From Clostridiales bacterium (GTDB lineage: Bacteria > Bacillota > Clostridia > Saccharofermentanales > Saccharofermentanaceae): a stretch of 51,077 nt of DNA. Under the pieces are notes generated by a model. It worked only from the letters and a program-made list of their open reading frames with translations. It was not told the DNA's origin and did no database searches. The position numbers were made by a program, and so were the translations under genes. The stretch is from the NCBI GenBank assembly GCA_017962145.1, contig JAGCVX010000039.1, forward strand, positions 1 to 51,077, given 5' to 3'. Each line of letters starts with the position of its first letter. Position 1 is the stretch's first letter. This document shows positions 9,599 to 18,828 of this stretch, piece by piece.

Positions 9599-10210
9599 GT
9601 GACAAACGAAGAGAAACAATATAACTTTTACGCGATGCTGGACCGTATGCAGTACATCCAGCGCTGGGGCCTGATGCGCAACACCCGTCAGGAGAACCTC
9701 AAGGAGCATAGTTTCGATGTAGCGGTGATCGCCCACAGTCTGGCCTTGATCCACAACCGTATCCTCAAGCAGGACTATATCGATCCTTATAAGACGATGG
9801 CGGAAGCGATCTATCACGACGTCACCGAGATCATCACCGGTGACCTTCCGACCCCGATCAAGTATATCAACCGCGACTTAAAGACTGCCTATAAGGAAGT
9901 CGAAGCGCAGGCGGCGAACAATATCCTGAACCTCCTTCCGGAAGAACTGGAACCGGAGTACAGAGAACTTCTCATGCCCGATCTTTCGGATGAGGAGAAA
10001 AAGAAGATCCACCGACTGGTGAAGGCCGCCGACAGGATCAGTGCATTTCTAAAGTGCCTGATGGAAGAAAAAGCGGGAAATGACGAGTTCTCCCGCGCAA
10101 AGCAGACCATCGAAGATTCGATCCATAAACTGGAGTGCGAAGAAGCAGAATATTATCTTGCCCATTTTGTACCGCCTTATGGTCTGACTCTGGACGAGAT
10201 CAGCAAGTAA
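9599..10210 (+). CDS. YfbR-like HD-domain 5'-deoxynucleotidase
   Basis: Predicted to remove phosphate from 5'-dNMPs. It matches the E. coli YfbR pattern: RWGLMRNTRQENLKEHS with H37, then AIYHDVTE with H73-D74 and E77, and a later Asp (KAADRI). I chose the GTG at 9599 because GGAAGGAAAGGAAG precedes it and the protein then begins at the normal place for the family; an ATG at 9575 overlaps the dgt stop and would add eight charged residues. 203 aa. Next to dgt it forms a small dNTP/dNMP catabolism pair, which in the cell would turn both dNTPs and dNMPs into nucleosides. Confidence 0.85.
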   Translation: MTNEEKQYNFYAMLDRMQYIQRWGLMRNTRQENLKEHSFDVAVIAHSLALIHNRILKQDYIDPYKTMAEAIYHDVTEIITGDLPTPIKYINRDLKTAYKEVEAQAANNILNLLPEELEPEYRELLMPDLSDEEKKKIHRLVKAADRISAFLKCLMEEKAGNDEFSRAKQTIEDSIHKLECEEAEYYLAHFVPPYGLTLDEISK

Positions 10211-10218
10211 GGAGAAAG

Positions 10219-12777
10219 ATGGACGGAAAACTTCGTAAAAGCTTTATAGTGATGGCGATCGTTTCCGCGGTGCTGGGTCTTTTGTGCCTGGTGTTCGTGG
10301 CCGGTGCCCTGATCTCCCTGGAAACAGAAACACCTCTTTCCGCGGAAGCGAAAGACACGATGTACCGTGCCGCGGCGCTGACCGGCGAGCAGGCGTCTCT
10401 TGCGCACTGGCAGAATGAAGTCGAGCAGGGACACCTGAATGTCAGCGACTATGTCCGTATCGTATTCACCGGACACCGTTACCTGCTCAGCGGAAAAGAC
10501 GACAGTGCATTTGCCGCAGACCTTGCGTGCGTCGCCTATAACGATGCGTTCGAAACGAAAGAAATCGAAAAACTTCTTTCCGACGGTTCCCGAAACTATG
10601 CGATCGAGACGATCCTGACCGAACAGGATGCGCGCTATACACCGATCAACGGTTATTCCGATCCGAAAGGTACGACCTGCAGCGGCGTGGAGATCTTCAA
10701 CCCGCTTCAGAATGAAGAAGGATATGCTTTCGGTATCCGTAAGATCGACGGTGCCATGACCGTCGCGGGCAACGAAGTCCGCGCGGACTTTTTCGTAGAT
10801 AACGAACCGCGTGCGGGACAGATCTATGTGCCGCAGGTTTCCGGCCAGGCCCAGTTCACGATGGAGTGGGATACCCACGGTGAAGCCCCCGGAAGACATA
10901 ACGTGGTCATCCTGCTTCGTACATCGGACGGCCGCGGCCAGGTGATGACGGGCGGCGAGGTCATGATCCCCGCCTGCTTTACGATCATGAACGACTGCGT
11001 GCATCAGGGAAGTATCGAGTCGGGAACGAATGAGACCTGGTACGTGCTCGATGCCGAAGACCGCGATGCCTACGTCAATATCGTCGATGCCAGTGCCGAT
11101 ATTTCCGCGACGCTTTATGACCGCTACGGAAATCTCATCGGTGAAAACGATCTGCATAACACCGACCGTGAACTTCTGCGTGGTAAGGCGCAGACCGCGC
11201 AGGCTTCCGACCCTGCACTCGGCGGTTCCACAGAAAGTAATGAATTCTTCGTCCGTGTCAGAAGATCCTCTTCTTCGACCCCTTCGGTTGCGGGCATCTC
11301 GTATATGCTCGTGCAGTCCCGTGAAGTCGCGGTGACGGAAGAGGGCGAATACCTTGCGGTCTTAAGTGATGTCGGCGCAGTTCCGACACCCCGTCCGACC
11401 GGTGCGGTTCCGGAGGGGACCGACTCCCAGATCGTTACCTGCCGCACGCTCAGCATGCGCGATGTGGAATACGAAAGAGGAAGTCTGAAGTTCCTGCCGC
11501 TCAACGGCTATCTGGCGCAGATGGCTTTTTCGGATGCCGAGGGAAATGCACTTAAGATCTACCCAGAGTTCACGGAAGACAACTTCGATTATTCCATCGT
11601 CGGCGAGTCATTTTCTTCTCTGTCTGTTTCCTATCTGGCCAGAGAAGGATATGCGGCGACGGTGACGATCACTAATCTGACGGAAAAGACCATGTCCGCG
11701 ATGCCGGTATCCGCGGATTCGATGGAAGTGAAGTCCGGAAGAAACGACATCACACTGGAAGTGCGTTCCATCGACGGAAGTGCCCGCCAGTATACTCTGC
11801 ATGTTTTAAACGGCCAGGATTCCGAAGGCTTTGCCAGAGATACCCTGTCCGCATTCCCCAAGTCCTACGCAGACGGACTTTGGCTTTTGCACTGCCTGCA
11901 TCCGGAGTACCGCTTCGAGCCGTATAAGACCAACCTGACTTTCGAAGAAGTGCTCGATAACGAGGACAGCGGAAGCCGAAGCCTGATCAGTGACAGCTAC
12001 AACCCGACCTGGGTCAAGCCCGGAAGTCCGGTCTATGACGGAAAGACATGGAGAGCCGCCAAGCGTGAAGTCGTCGCGTATTTCCTCGATCCGAGAAACT
12101 TTTTGACTCCGACCGGGATCTTCCAGTTCGAAAAACTGTCTTTTGACTCGACCGTACATACGAAGGAAGGTATTTCGGCGATGACGAAAAATTCTTTCCT
12201 CGAAGCCGATGACCCGGATTATACTTCGATCCTCATGGAAGCAGGCGAGATGTCGAACGTATCTCCTTATTTTCTGGCCAGCCGAATCCTTCAGGAGATG
12301 GGAAGAAACGGTCAGTCCAAGCTTGCCAGCGGTACGCTTTCCGGCTACGAAGGCTACTACAACTTCTATAACATCGGTTCCACGCCGGATCCGTCGGTGC
12401 AGGACGGTGCCCTGATCAACGGTGCCAAGTATGCCATGTATGGTTCCAAGCCGGATGAAAAGCAGATCACACCGGAAGAAGAAGCGCTCCTGCTTCCGTG
12501 GACGAGCCCGGAAAAGGCGATCTGCGGCGGCGCGATGTGGATCGCCCGAAGCTATATCGAGATCGGACAGGATACGCTTTATTTCCAGAAGTTCGATGTC
12601 ATCGACAACAAAGACGGCATCTACATCCATCAGTATGCGCAGAATATCGCCATGGCCATGAACGAAGGTATCCGCTACTATACCGCTTATGCGTCCCAGG
12701 ATATGCTCGACAGTTCTTTCGTATTCATCATCCCGATTTATGAAGAAATGCCAAACGATTATGGCACTTTACCGTAA
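10219..12777 (+). CDS. Membrane-anchored peptidoglycan glucosaminidase (GH73-type)
   Basis: Predicted to cleave the GlcNAc-MurNAc glycan backbone during wall remodelling. 852 aa: N-terminal transmembrane anchor (about residues 10-32), a long beta-rich ectodomain, a Pro/Thr linker (PTPRPTGAVP), a cadherin-like beta-sandwich module (about 464-530, ending in YTLHV) and a C-terminal glucosaminidase domain (about 610-810). In the last, FLDPRNFLTPTGIFQFEKLSF and SPYFLASRILQEMG are typical of clostridial LytB/Acm-like enzymes; E693 in LQEMG is the likely acid. The ATG at 10219 is preceded by AAGGAGA; the frame is open further upstream but that part overlaps the deoxynucleotidase gene. It starts eight bases after the previous stop and is followed by an independent promoter at 12782. 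Confidence 0.82.
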   Translation: MDGKLRKSFIVMAIVSAVLGLLCLVFVAGALISLETETPLSAEAKDTMYRAAALTGEQASLAHWQNEVEQGHLNVSDYVRIVFTGHRYLLSGKDDSAFAADLACVAYNDAFETKEIEKLLSDGSRNYAIETILTEQDARYTPINGYSDPKGTTCSGVEIFNPLQNEEGYAFGIRKIDGAMTVAGNEVRADFFVDNEPRAGQIYVPQVSGQAQFTMEWDTHGEAPGRHNVVILLRTSDGRGQVMTGGEVMIPACFTIMNDCVHQGSIESGTNETWYVLDAEDRDAYVNIVDASADISATLYDRYGNLIGENDLHNTDRELLRGKAQTAQASDPALGGSTESNEFFVRVRRSSSSTPSVAGISYMLVQSREVAVTEEGEYLAVLSDVGAVPTPRPTGAVPEGTDSQIVTCRTLSMRDVEYERGSLKFLPLNGYLAQMAFSDAEGNALKIYPEFTEDNFDYSIVGESFSSLSVSYLAREGYAATVTITNLTEKTMSAMPVSADSMEVKSGRNDITLEVRSIDGSARQYTLHVLNGQDSEGFARDTLSAFPKSYADGLWLLHCLHPEYRFEPYKTNLTFEEVLDNEDSGSRSLISDSYNPTWVKPGSPVYDGKTWRAAKREVVAYFLDPRNFLTPTGIFQFEKLSFDSTVHTKEGISAMTKNSFLEADDPDYTSILMEAGEMSNVSPYFLASRILQEMGRNGQSKLASGTLSGYEGYYNFYNIGSTPDPSVQDGALINGAKYAMYGSKPDEKQITPEEEALLLPWTSPEKAICGGAMWIARSYIEIGQDTLYFQKFDVIDNKDGIYIHQYAQNIAMAMNEGIRYYTAYASQDMLDSSFVFIIPIYEEMPNDYGTLP

Positions 12778-12781
12778 TTGT

Positions 12782-12810
12782 TTGCAAAGGCATACACCAT
12801 CCTATATAAT
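12782..12810 (+). promoter_or_regulatory. Strong sigma-A-type promoter for the 12851 operon
   Basis: TTGCAA (12782-12787), 17-base spacer, TATAAT (12805-12810). It lies directly after the glucosaminidase stop and about 40 bases before the start at 12851, and would drive 12851 and the genes that follow. Confidence 0.7.
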
Positions 12811-12850
12811 GCACTTGAAGAAACACAAGCGACGTAGGAAATTGGGGTAT

Positions 12851-14356
12851 ATGAATAGTAAAAAAAGAAAGATACTTTTACGTATCTTCCCGGTATTATA
12901 TTCTCTCATTTTGTGCATGGGCTTTATGGTAAAGAGCCCGGCTGCGACTGTGCGCGCTGCCGGCGGTGTTACTGTGGACCTGTCTTTTCAGCAGGCGTCT
13001 GCCCAGGCCGGCCAGATCGTATACCTTGACGTCGTCTTCAGTTCATTTCCATCCATAACACGTTTCGGACCGATCGAGATCGCCTACGACGGAGAATATC
13101 TTCAGTTCGAAGATGCCACCATCGGCAAAAAACTCGACGGCTTTGACCTGACCTGGGAAAAGACGATCGAAAACTCGATGGTCACGATCTCCGCAGTCAA
13201 TCCGAAGGAAGAAGAAGAGATCCTCAAAAATACCACCGGAAGCACCGGAGAAGATCTGGACCTGATGGCAAAACAGGGAAATCTCAAGACTGTCTTTTCT
13301 TCGGAAGATCCGGTCGTCGTTTGTACCCTTCAGTTCCGCATCAGTGACGAAGCAAGAGGTGAAGTCAAAGCCTGGCTCGGAAGTATCTCCGGACTTCGTG
13401 ACAGCGCGCTCGAAAACGTGGTAGCCGGTGCCGGTTCCGGTGCTTCGCTGATCGCGCAGGCCATGGTATCGACCGATGCGACGCTGGCTTCATTGACTCT
13501 GGGTTCCATCTCCCTGACACCTGAATTTGACCCCGGTATCTTCGTTTACGACGCCGCGGTTTCGAAAAACACCACCGATGTGGCCGTCAATGCGGTCGCG
13601 TATAACCTGAATTCCACCGTTACGGTCGAAGGCGAGTCGAACCTGCAGATGGGAAATAACACCATCACGGTCACCGTCCTTGCCGAAAACGGCGAAAATA
13701 CACTGACCTATACGATCAACGTGTATCGAAGCGACGCGATCTCGATCGCGGGCATGCAGATCGCGGATCCCGACGGCAAGATATATGACTTTGTCGCATT
13801 CCCGGAAACGCTCACGATCCCCTCGAACTTTTATCAGGGCACGTGCATGATCGATGGTAAGGAAGTGCCGTGCTTCAGAAAAGACGGTGTGGTCAGCGTT
13901 CTGATCTACCTCAAAGAGGAGGGCACCGAGCCGGGTCTTTATATCTACAACCATATCACCGGAACTCTGCGTCTTTACGAGCCCGGTAACATGCTCCTTC
14001 GTTCTTCGTTGATCCTGACTGTTGAAAAGCTCCCCGTGGGCGTTATGGTTCCGGACGGTTTTACTCCGGCGAAGGTTTCCTACGGATCCATCGAGATCGA
14101 CGGATTTGTTTCCAAAGACAAGAAGACCAGCATCGCGTATCTGCGTTCCGAAGACGGCAAGGCGCAGTTCTATGTTATCGATTCGCAAAACGGAGATTTC
14201 TATCCGTACAAAGCTCAGGCTACCCGACACAATATGTTTTTGTATTTATTCATTGTTTGTGCTAGTATAGCTTTTGTTGAAGCGCTGATTATTGCTTTGC
14301 TTTTCTATCGCAATCGTTTGCGCTACAGACAGAAGGCAAAGCCAAGGAGAGTATGA
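12851..14356 (+). CDS. Exported cohesin-like/cadherin-like protein with C-terminal membrane anchor
   Basis: 501 aa. A signal peptide (KKRK, hydrophobic 10-28, cleavage perhaps after AAG near 39) leads into a beta-rich domain with the cohesin-like pattern VDLSFQQASAQAGQIVYLDVVFSS ... GPIEIAYDGEYLQFEDA (about 40-190). A cadherin-like beta-sandwich module follows (about 209-290, ending in LTYTINVYR), then a second beta-rich part and a C-terminal transmembrane helix with a basic tail (about 459-501). The upstream in-frame extension is rejected because it overlaps the preceding gene and the promoter. The ribosome binding site is weak (TGGGGT). The cohesin assignment is by pattern only; no dockerin protein is visible. 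It overlaps the next gene, so expression is probably coupled. Confidence 0.72.
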   Translation: MNSKKRKILLRIFPVLYSLILCMGFMVKSPAATVRAAGGVTVDLSFQQASAQAGQIVYLDVVFSSFPSITRFGPIEIAYDGEYLQFEDATIGKKLDGFDLTWEKTIENSMVTISAVNPKEEEEILKNTTGSTGEDLDLMAKQGNLKTVFSSEDPVVVCTLQFRISDEARGEVKAWLGSISGLRDSALENVVAGAGSGASLIAQAMVSTDATLASLTLGSISLTPEFDPGIFVYDAAVSKNTTDVAVNAVAYNLNSTVTVEGESNLQMGNNTITVTVLAENGENTLTYTINVYRSDAISIAGMQIADPDGKIYDFVAFPETLTIPSNFYQGTCMIDGKEVPCFRKDGVVSVLIYLKEEGTEPGLYIYNHITGTLRLYEPGNMLLRSSLILTVEKLPVGVMVPDGFTPAKVSYGSIEIDGFVSKDKKTSIAYLRSEDGKAQFYVIDSQNGDFYPYKAQATRHNMFLYLFIVCASIAFVEALIIALLFYRNRLRYRQKAKPRRV

Positions 14357-14913
14357 TGGCACAAGAAAATGAATCATCCAAAATTAAGGCATTGATGAAG
14401 AACGAGAAGATCCGTGAACTGTTCTGGTATTTCGTATTCGGAGTCTTAACGACGGTGGTGAATTTTATTGCCTTTGCGATCCTCCGCAACACTCTGCACG
14501 CAGAGTGGCCGGTCAATATCTTCGGATGGTCTTTCGACCTGTTCGTTACATTTCTCAACTCGATCGCCTGGGTCGTCGCGATCGTATTCGCGTATGTTAC
14601 CAACAAGCTCTTCGTTTTCCATACGAAGGGCAACGTAGTAAAGGAATTCATCAGTTTCGTCGTTGCCCGTCTTTTCACATTCTTCGCGTTTGAAGTCGGT
14701 ATGTTTTCTCTCGGCGTTATGGTCATGGAAAACGCGCTTCATATGCCCGAGGACGATATCCTGATCGAGCTTTTCGGTTTCAAAATCGCCAATGTGTTTA
14801 TCATAAAGATCATCGTGGCTGTCTTTGTTGTTGTTGCCAACTACATTTTCAGCAAACTCTTTATTTTCAAGAAGAAAAAAGATTCGAAAGAAGAGGCACC
14901 GGCGGAGACATAA
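14356..14913 (+). CDS. GtrA-like four-helix membrane protein
   Basis: 185 aa with four transmembrane helices and a lysine-rich C-terminus (KLFIFKKKKDSKEE). The pattern FVFGVLTTVVNFIAFAILR, AWVVAIVFAYVTNKLFVF and NYIFSKLFIFKK is that of the GtrA family (PF04138), which is linked to transfer of lipid-linked sugars across the membrane for wall or teichoic acid glycosylation. Two ATGs overlap the previous stop (14353 and 14356); AAGGAGA at 14344-14350 fits the second better. Genetic coupling to the surface protein upstream suggests a role in the cell envelope, but the substrate is unknown. Confidence 0.85.
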   Translation: MAQENESSKIKALMKNEKIRELFWYFVFGVLTTVVNFIAFAILRNTLHAEWPVNIFGWSFDLFVTFLNSIAWVVAIVFAYVTNKLFVFHTKGNVVKEFISFVVARLFTFFAFEVGMFSLGVMVMENALHMPEDDILIELFGFKIANVFIIKIIVAVFVVVANYIFSKLFIFKKKKDSKEEAPAET

Positions 14914-14914
14914 C

Positions 14915-16333
14915 ATGATCGATATCCGTGCACCGCAATTCCTGCAGACAGCCAACAAATTCGGGATCAAGCTGGGACTTGACCGCATGCAGGCTCTTAT
15001 GGGCAAGCTTTCTCATCCGGAAAATGCACTGAAGGCATTTCATATCGCAGGTACCAACGGAAAAGGTTCCGTCAGTGCGACCTGTGCGTCGATCCTTGCC
15101 TGGGAAGGCTATAAGGTCGGACTTTATACATCCCCGTTTCTGGAGCGTTTTTCGGAACGAATCCGTATCTTAGACGGCAGAAAGGGCCTTCTTTCCTGGG
15201 AAGAAGACGATACCTACGGCGAGATCGATCCTGCGTCTTTGCAGGAACTTTCCGACCTGGTAGAAGAAAAGGTGAAGGAACTCCTTTCCGAAGGAGAAGA
15301 ACACCCGACAGAATTTGAACTGGTCACCGCGGTGGCATTTCTCTATTTCCAAAGACAAAACTGTGATTATGTTGTATTAGAGACGGGCCTTGGCGGAAGA
15401 CTTGATTCCACTAATGTGATTCAAAAACCGGAAGCCACCCTCATCACGGCTTTGGGTTTTGACCATATGGACCGTCTCGGAGATACACTTGCCAAGATCG
15501 CAGGCGAAAAAGGCGGCATCATCAAAGAAGGCTGCCCGGTATTTGCCATGGATACGCATCAGGCCGCGGTCAGTGAGGAAGACGCCGAAGCGGCGAAGAC
15601 CGTTCTTGAAAACATCGCGTCCGAAAAGCACGCGCCGCTTACCTTTATCCCGAACGATCTGGCCACACCGGTCGCTTCCGATCTTGACGGACAGACATTC
15701 CGCATCGGAGAAGATGAGTATAAGATGAAGCTTCACGGTCAGTACCAGCTGAGCAATGTAGGCCTTGCGATCTCTGCCATGAAGGGTTTCGTTTCCGAAG
15801 AAGCGATCCGCGAAGGCGTCAAGCATACCACCTGGAAGGGAAGACTCGAGGTCGTCTCGCAGGATCCGGTCGTCATTTTAGACGGCGCCCATAACCCGCA
15901 GGGCATGACCTCATTTGTAGATTTTGTTTCCGACATGCCGGCGCTTTCCCGCCAGAAGCCCTGTGAGATCATCATGGGCGTCATGGCCGATAAGGATGTG
16001 CAGCAGATGCTTCAGATCTTGGTAGAAAGATGGGCGGTACCGCTCGGTCGGATCACTCTCGTGACTCCGGACCAGAAACGTGCCATGCGTGCCGAAGATC
16101 TCAAGAACAGCTGGGCGGATGCACTCCTTGCGGGGAAAGCGTTTTACAATTCAAACTCGTGTATGTATAATGCAAGGGAAAAACTTTCCGCAATCGACGA
16201 CGCGCCTTCTGCATGTGAACTGGCCGTCCGTCGGGCACGAGCTTCAAAAAGCCCGCTGTACGTAGTCGGATCGCTCTATCTGCTTGGTGAAGTCAGAGGC
16301 ACGATCCTCAAAGAATTAAAAGAAGGAAAGTAA
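14915..16333 (+). CDS. folC: Bifunctional folylpolyglutamate synthase/dihydrofolate synthase
   Basis: Adds glutamate to dihydropteroate and/or tetrahydrofolates using ATP. The Mur-ligase-type P-loop GTNGKGS is at residues 46-52, followed by YTSPFLERFSERIRI, the LETGLGGRLDSTN block and the C-terminal LDGAHNPQG motif, all diagnostic of FolC. 472 aa, slightly longer than the usual ~430. The ATG at 14915 is one base after the GtrA stop, with GGCGGAG seven bases upstream; the longer frame overlaps gtrA and is rejected. Whether both activities are present cannot be decided by eye. Confidence 0.93.
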   Translation: MIDIRAPQFLQTANKFGIKLGLDRMQALMGKLSHPENALKAFHIAGTNGKGSVSATCASILAWEGYKVGLYTSPFLERFSERIRILDGRKGLLSWEEDDTYGEIDPASLQELSDLVEEKVKELLSEGEEHPTEFELVTAVAFLYFQRQNCDYVVLETGLGGRLDSTNVIQKPEATLITALGFDHMDRLGDTLAKIAGEKGGIIKEGCPVFAMDTHQAAVSEEDAEAAKTVLENIASEKHAPLTFIPNDLATPVASDLDGQTFRIGEDEYKMKLHGQYQLSNVGLAISAMKGFVSEEAIREGVKHTTWKGRLEVVSQDPVVILDGAHNPQGMTSFVDFVSDMPALSRQKPCEIIMGVMADKDVQQMLQILVERWAVPLGRITLVTPDQKRAMRAEDLKNSWADALLAGKAFYNSNSCMYNAREKLSAIDDAPSACELAVRRARASKSPLYVVGSLYLLGEVRGTILKELKEGK

Positions 16334-16355
16334 GGAAGAAGAGGAAACGGATAAT

Positions 16356-17291
16356 ATGGATTGGCATACGATAGGACAGACGATACCGGAGATCACATTG
16401 CGTGACCTGGTCGTTTTCCGCCTTCCGCCGGAAGAAGCGGAGCAGTTGGTGCGCCAGTACAACCGTGCTCTTTTTAATCTCAATAATGACGGTGCCGATG
16501 TATCCATCATCACACTCAAGAAGATCATCACGGATTTCCCGGACTGGGGCGAGCCTTCGCTTCTTTTCGGAATCAGTGTGGCCCAGTGTGAAGAATACCA
16601 TCGCTCCATCTCCTGCTTCGAGCATGCCCTGACCTGCGGTCTGCATTCCCAGGAACTGACGGAACTTGCGCAGTACTGCCTTTCCGAAGCCAAGAAGGAT
16701 GCCGAAGAAGCACTGCTGACAGATAATAAGAATGAAGAAGAATCTCCGTTAAAGGCACTGTCGTCTGCCATCACCCGTCCGGAATCGCCCATGATCGCCG
16801 AAAGCGAGAACCGAGAGCGAATCCACGTGCAGGCACCGATCCTGATCAAGGCTCCGAGAAAGCCGAGAAAGAGAAGGATCGCAACCGAAAAGGAGATCCG
16901 CGACGCCCTGATGCAGTCCACTTCTTCCAACGGTGAGATCCCGGATGACGAGATCGAAGTGGATTTCCCGAAAACACCTGCGGAAAAGATGCGTATGACC
17001 GTGATCGCGATCGCGATCCTCGCCGTGATGGTGGGACTGTTTTTCCTGATCAAGTATGTGATCGTTCCGGCAGTCGCCCGTTCTTCCGAAAAGGCCAAAG
17101 CCGGCGAGCAGGTGGAATACCTGATCGATAAGCTTGAAGCGAATAAAGAAGATCCGGAATGTTCTTCGATCCTCGCAGAATATAACAAGAAGTATTCGAC
17201 GAAGAAAAAGAAGACGACGGAATCCACGACCGATCCGACCGGCGGAGAAGACCCGAACCAGACAGACCCGGATGCAGCTGCAGCCGATTAA
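16356..17291 (+). CDS. Single-pass membrane protein with TPR-like cytoplasmic domain, unknown function
   Basis: 311 aa. The N-terminal ~125 residues are helical and look like TPR-type repeats (NRALFNLNNDGADVSIITLKKIITDFPDW ... LFGISVAQCEEYHRSISCFEHALTCG). A charged, poorly conserved-looking linker with a basic patch (KAPRKPRKRR, about residue 170) follows, then a transmembrane helix (about 211-240) and a Lys/Thr/Asp-rich external tail. GAGGAAA lies upstream of the ATG. It is 22 bases after folC and 27 before thrC, in the same orientation. A role as a membrane scaffold is plausible but nothing shows a specific job. Confidence 0.7.
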   Translation: MDWHTIGQTIPEITLRDLVVFRLPPEEAEQLVRQYNRALFNLNNDGADVSIITLKKIITDFPDWGEPSLLFGISVAQCEEYHRSISCFEHALTCGLHSQELTELAQYCLSEAKKDAEEALLTDNKNEEESPLKALSSAITRPESPMIAESENRERIHVQAPILIKAPRKPRKRRIATEKEIRDALMQSTSSNGEIPDDEIEVDFPKTPAEKMRMTVIAIAILAVMVGLFFLIKYVIVPAVARSSEKAKAGEQVEYLIDKLEANKEDPECSSILAEYNKKYSTKKKKTTESTTDPTGGEDPNQTDPDAAAAD

Positions 17292-17318
17292 GATATAGAT
17301 AGTAGGAGTGATTGATCT

Positions 17319-18827
17319 ATGATGTACATAAGCACAAGAGGATATGAAAAGAAGTTTTCCGCATCGGAAGCCATCAAGCAGGGTATCGCCCCGGATGGCG
17401 GACTTTTCGTGCCGGAGACCGTCCCGCAGCTTTCTAAGGGCGAGATCATGGCGATGACGGAGATGAGCTATCCGCAGATCTCCGCGACCGTCCTTTCCAA
17501 GTTCCTCACGGATTTCACTTACGATGAACTCCTCTCTTATACCGAGCAGGCATATAGCGAAGAGAAGTTCGGCGAAAATCCGGTTCCGCTGGTACAGCTC
17601 AACAAGTACAATCCCAGAGAATATATGCTTGAACTGTGGCACGGCCCGACGGCTGCATTTAAAGATGTAGCACTGCAGCTTCTGCCGCACCTGATGACCG
17701 CGTCCGCAAGAAAGACCGGTGAGAACAGAAAGATCTGCATCCTCACTGCGACATCCGGTGATACAGGTAAGGCCGCACTCGAAGGTTTCAAGGATCTTCC
17801 GGGAACCGAAGTCATCGTCTTCTATCCGTCGGAAGGAGTTTCCGATGCCCAGAAGCAGCAGATGATCACTACAGAAGGTAAGAACGTTCACGTAGTTGCA
17901 GTAAACGGCTGCTTCGACGATGCCCAGTCCGGTGTTAAGGCCATCTTCGGTGACCCGGCAGTTGCAGAAGAACTCAACAGCAACGGCTGTGTTCTTTCTT
18001 CCGCGAACTCCATCAACTGGGGCCGTCTCGTACCGCAGATCGCATACTATGTTGCATCGTATGTTGAGCTTCTCAAGTACGAAGAGTTCAACTTCGGCGA
18101 GAAGATGAATGTGGTTGTTCCGACAGGTAACTTCGGTAATATCCTGGCGGCATGGTATGCCAAGAAGATGGGTATCCCGGTAAAGAAACTCATCTGCGCA
18201 TCGAACAAGAACAAGGTCCTTTCCGACTTCTTCCGAAGCGGTACCTATGACAGAAACCGTGAGTTCTTTAAGACCAACTCTCCGTCTATGGATATCCTGA
18301 TCTCCAGTAACCTCGAAAGACTTCTTTTCGAAGTGACCGATAAAAATGCACAGAAGACCGCGCAGTGGATGGAAGACCTCAAGACCAAGGGAACCTATTC
18401 CGTTGATCCGGAAACACTGCACACTCTTCAGACAACATTTGTCGGTGGTTTCGCAGATGAAGCGGGCATCATGAAGACGATCCGTGAAGTCTATGACCGC
18501 TGCGATAACGTAGTCGATACTCATACTGCGGTAGGCTTTAATATCTACAGCCGTTACTATCAGCGTTCCGGTGATGAGACCAAGACGGTCTTCGTTTCGA
18601 CCGCCAGCCCGTTCAAGTTCGCACCGGCCGTTATGGATGCGCTCAACGGTGCCGGGTACAGCAACGGCCGTTCCAACGAAGTGATCACGAACGAGCTCTC
18701 CGAGGAAAGCGGACTTCCGATCCCGACCGGTCTTAAGGACATCAACAAGAAGCCGATCCTGCACAACCTGCTGATCGAAAAAGAGCAGATGCGTCAGACG
18801 GTCCTGGATATCCTGAAGAAGGCATAA
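17319..18827 (+). CDS. thrC: Threonine synthase
   Basis: PLP enzyme turning O-phosphohomoserine into threonine and phosphate, the last step of threonine synthesis. STRGY near the N-terminus, PDGGLFVP, the PLP lysine K115 in the block ELWHGPTAAFKDVALQLLP, and TATSGDTGKAALEGF match the family. NSINWGRLVPQIAYY is another family block. 502 aa is normal for the bacterial group. Of two adjacent ATGs the first (17319) fits AGGAG better and gives the family-like start MMYISTRG. The other threonine genes are not in the window. The next gene follows after one base, so the two are cotranscribed. Confidence 0.95.
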   Translation: MMYISTRGYEKKFSASEAIKQGIAPDGGLFVPETVPQLSKGEIMAMTEMSYPQISATVLSKFLTDFTYDELLSYTEQAYSEEKFGENPVPLVQLNKYNPREYMLELWHGPTAAFKDVALQLLPHLMTASARKTGENRKICILTATSGDTGKAALEGFKDLPGTEVIVFYPSEGVSDAQKQQMITTEGKNVHVVAVNGCFDDAQSGVKAIFGDPAVAEELNSNGCVLSSANSINWGRLVPQIAYYVASYVELLKYEEFNFGEKMNVVVPTGNFGNILAAWYAKKMGIPVKKLICASNKNKVLSDFFRSGTYDRNREFFKTNSPSMDILISSNLERLLFEVTDKNAQKTAQWMEDLKTKGTYSVDPETLHTLQTTFVGGFADEAGIMKTIREVYDRCDNVVDTHTAVGFNIYSRYYQRSGDETKTVFVSTASPFKFAPAVMDALNGAGYSNGRSNEVITNELSEESGLPIPTGLKDINKKPILHNLLIEKEQMRQTVLDILKKA

Positions 18828-18828
18828 T

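Noticed and set aside
17291..17319. T-box or threonine leader before thrC
   Set aside because: The gap is 27 bases, too short for any such leader.
16749..18764. A 671-codon open frame on the minus strand
   Set aside because: Opposite thrC and its neighbour; Arg/His/Cys-rich composition typical of an antisense shadow; no ribosome binding site and no family resemblance.
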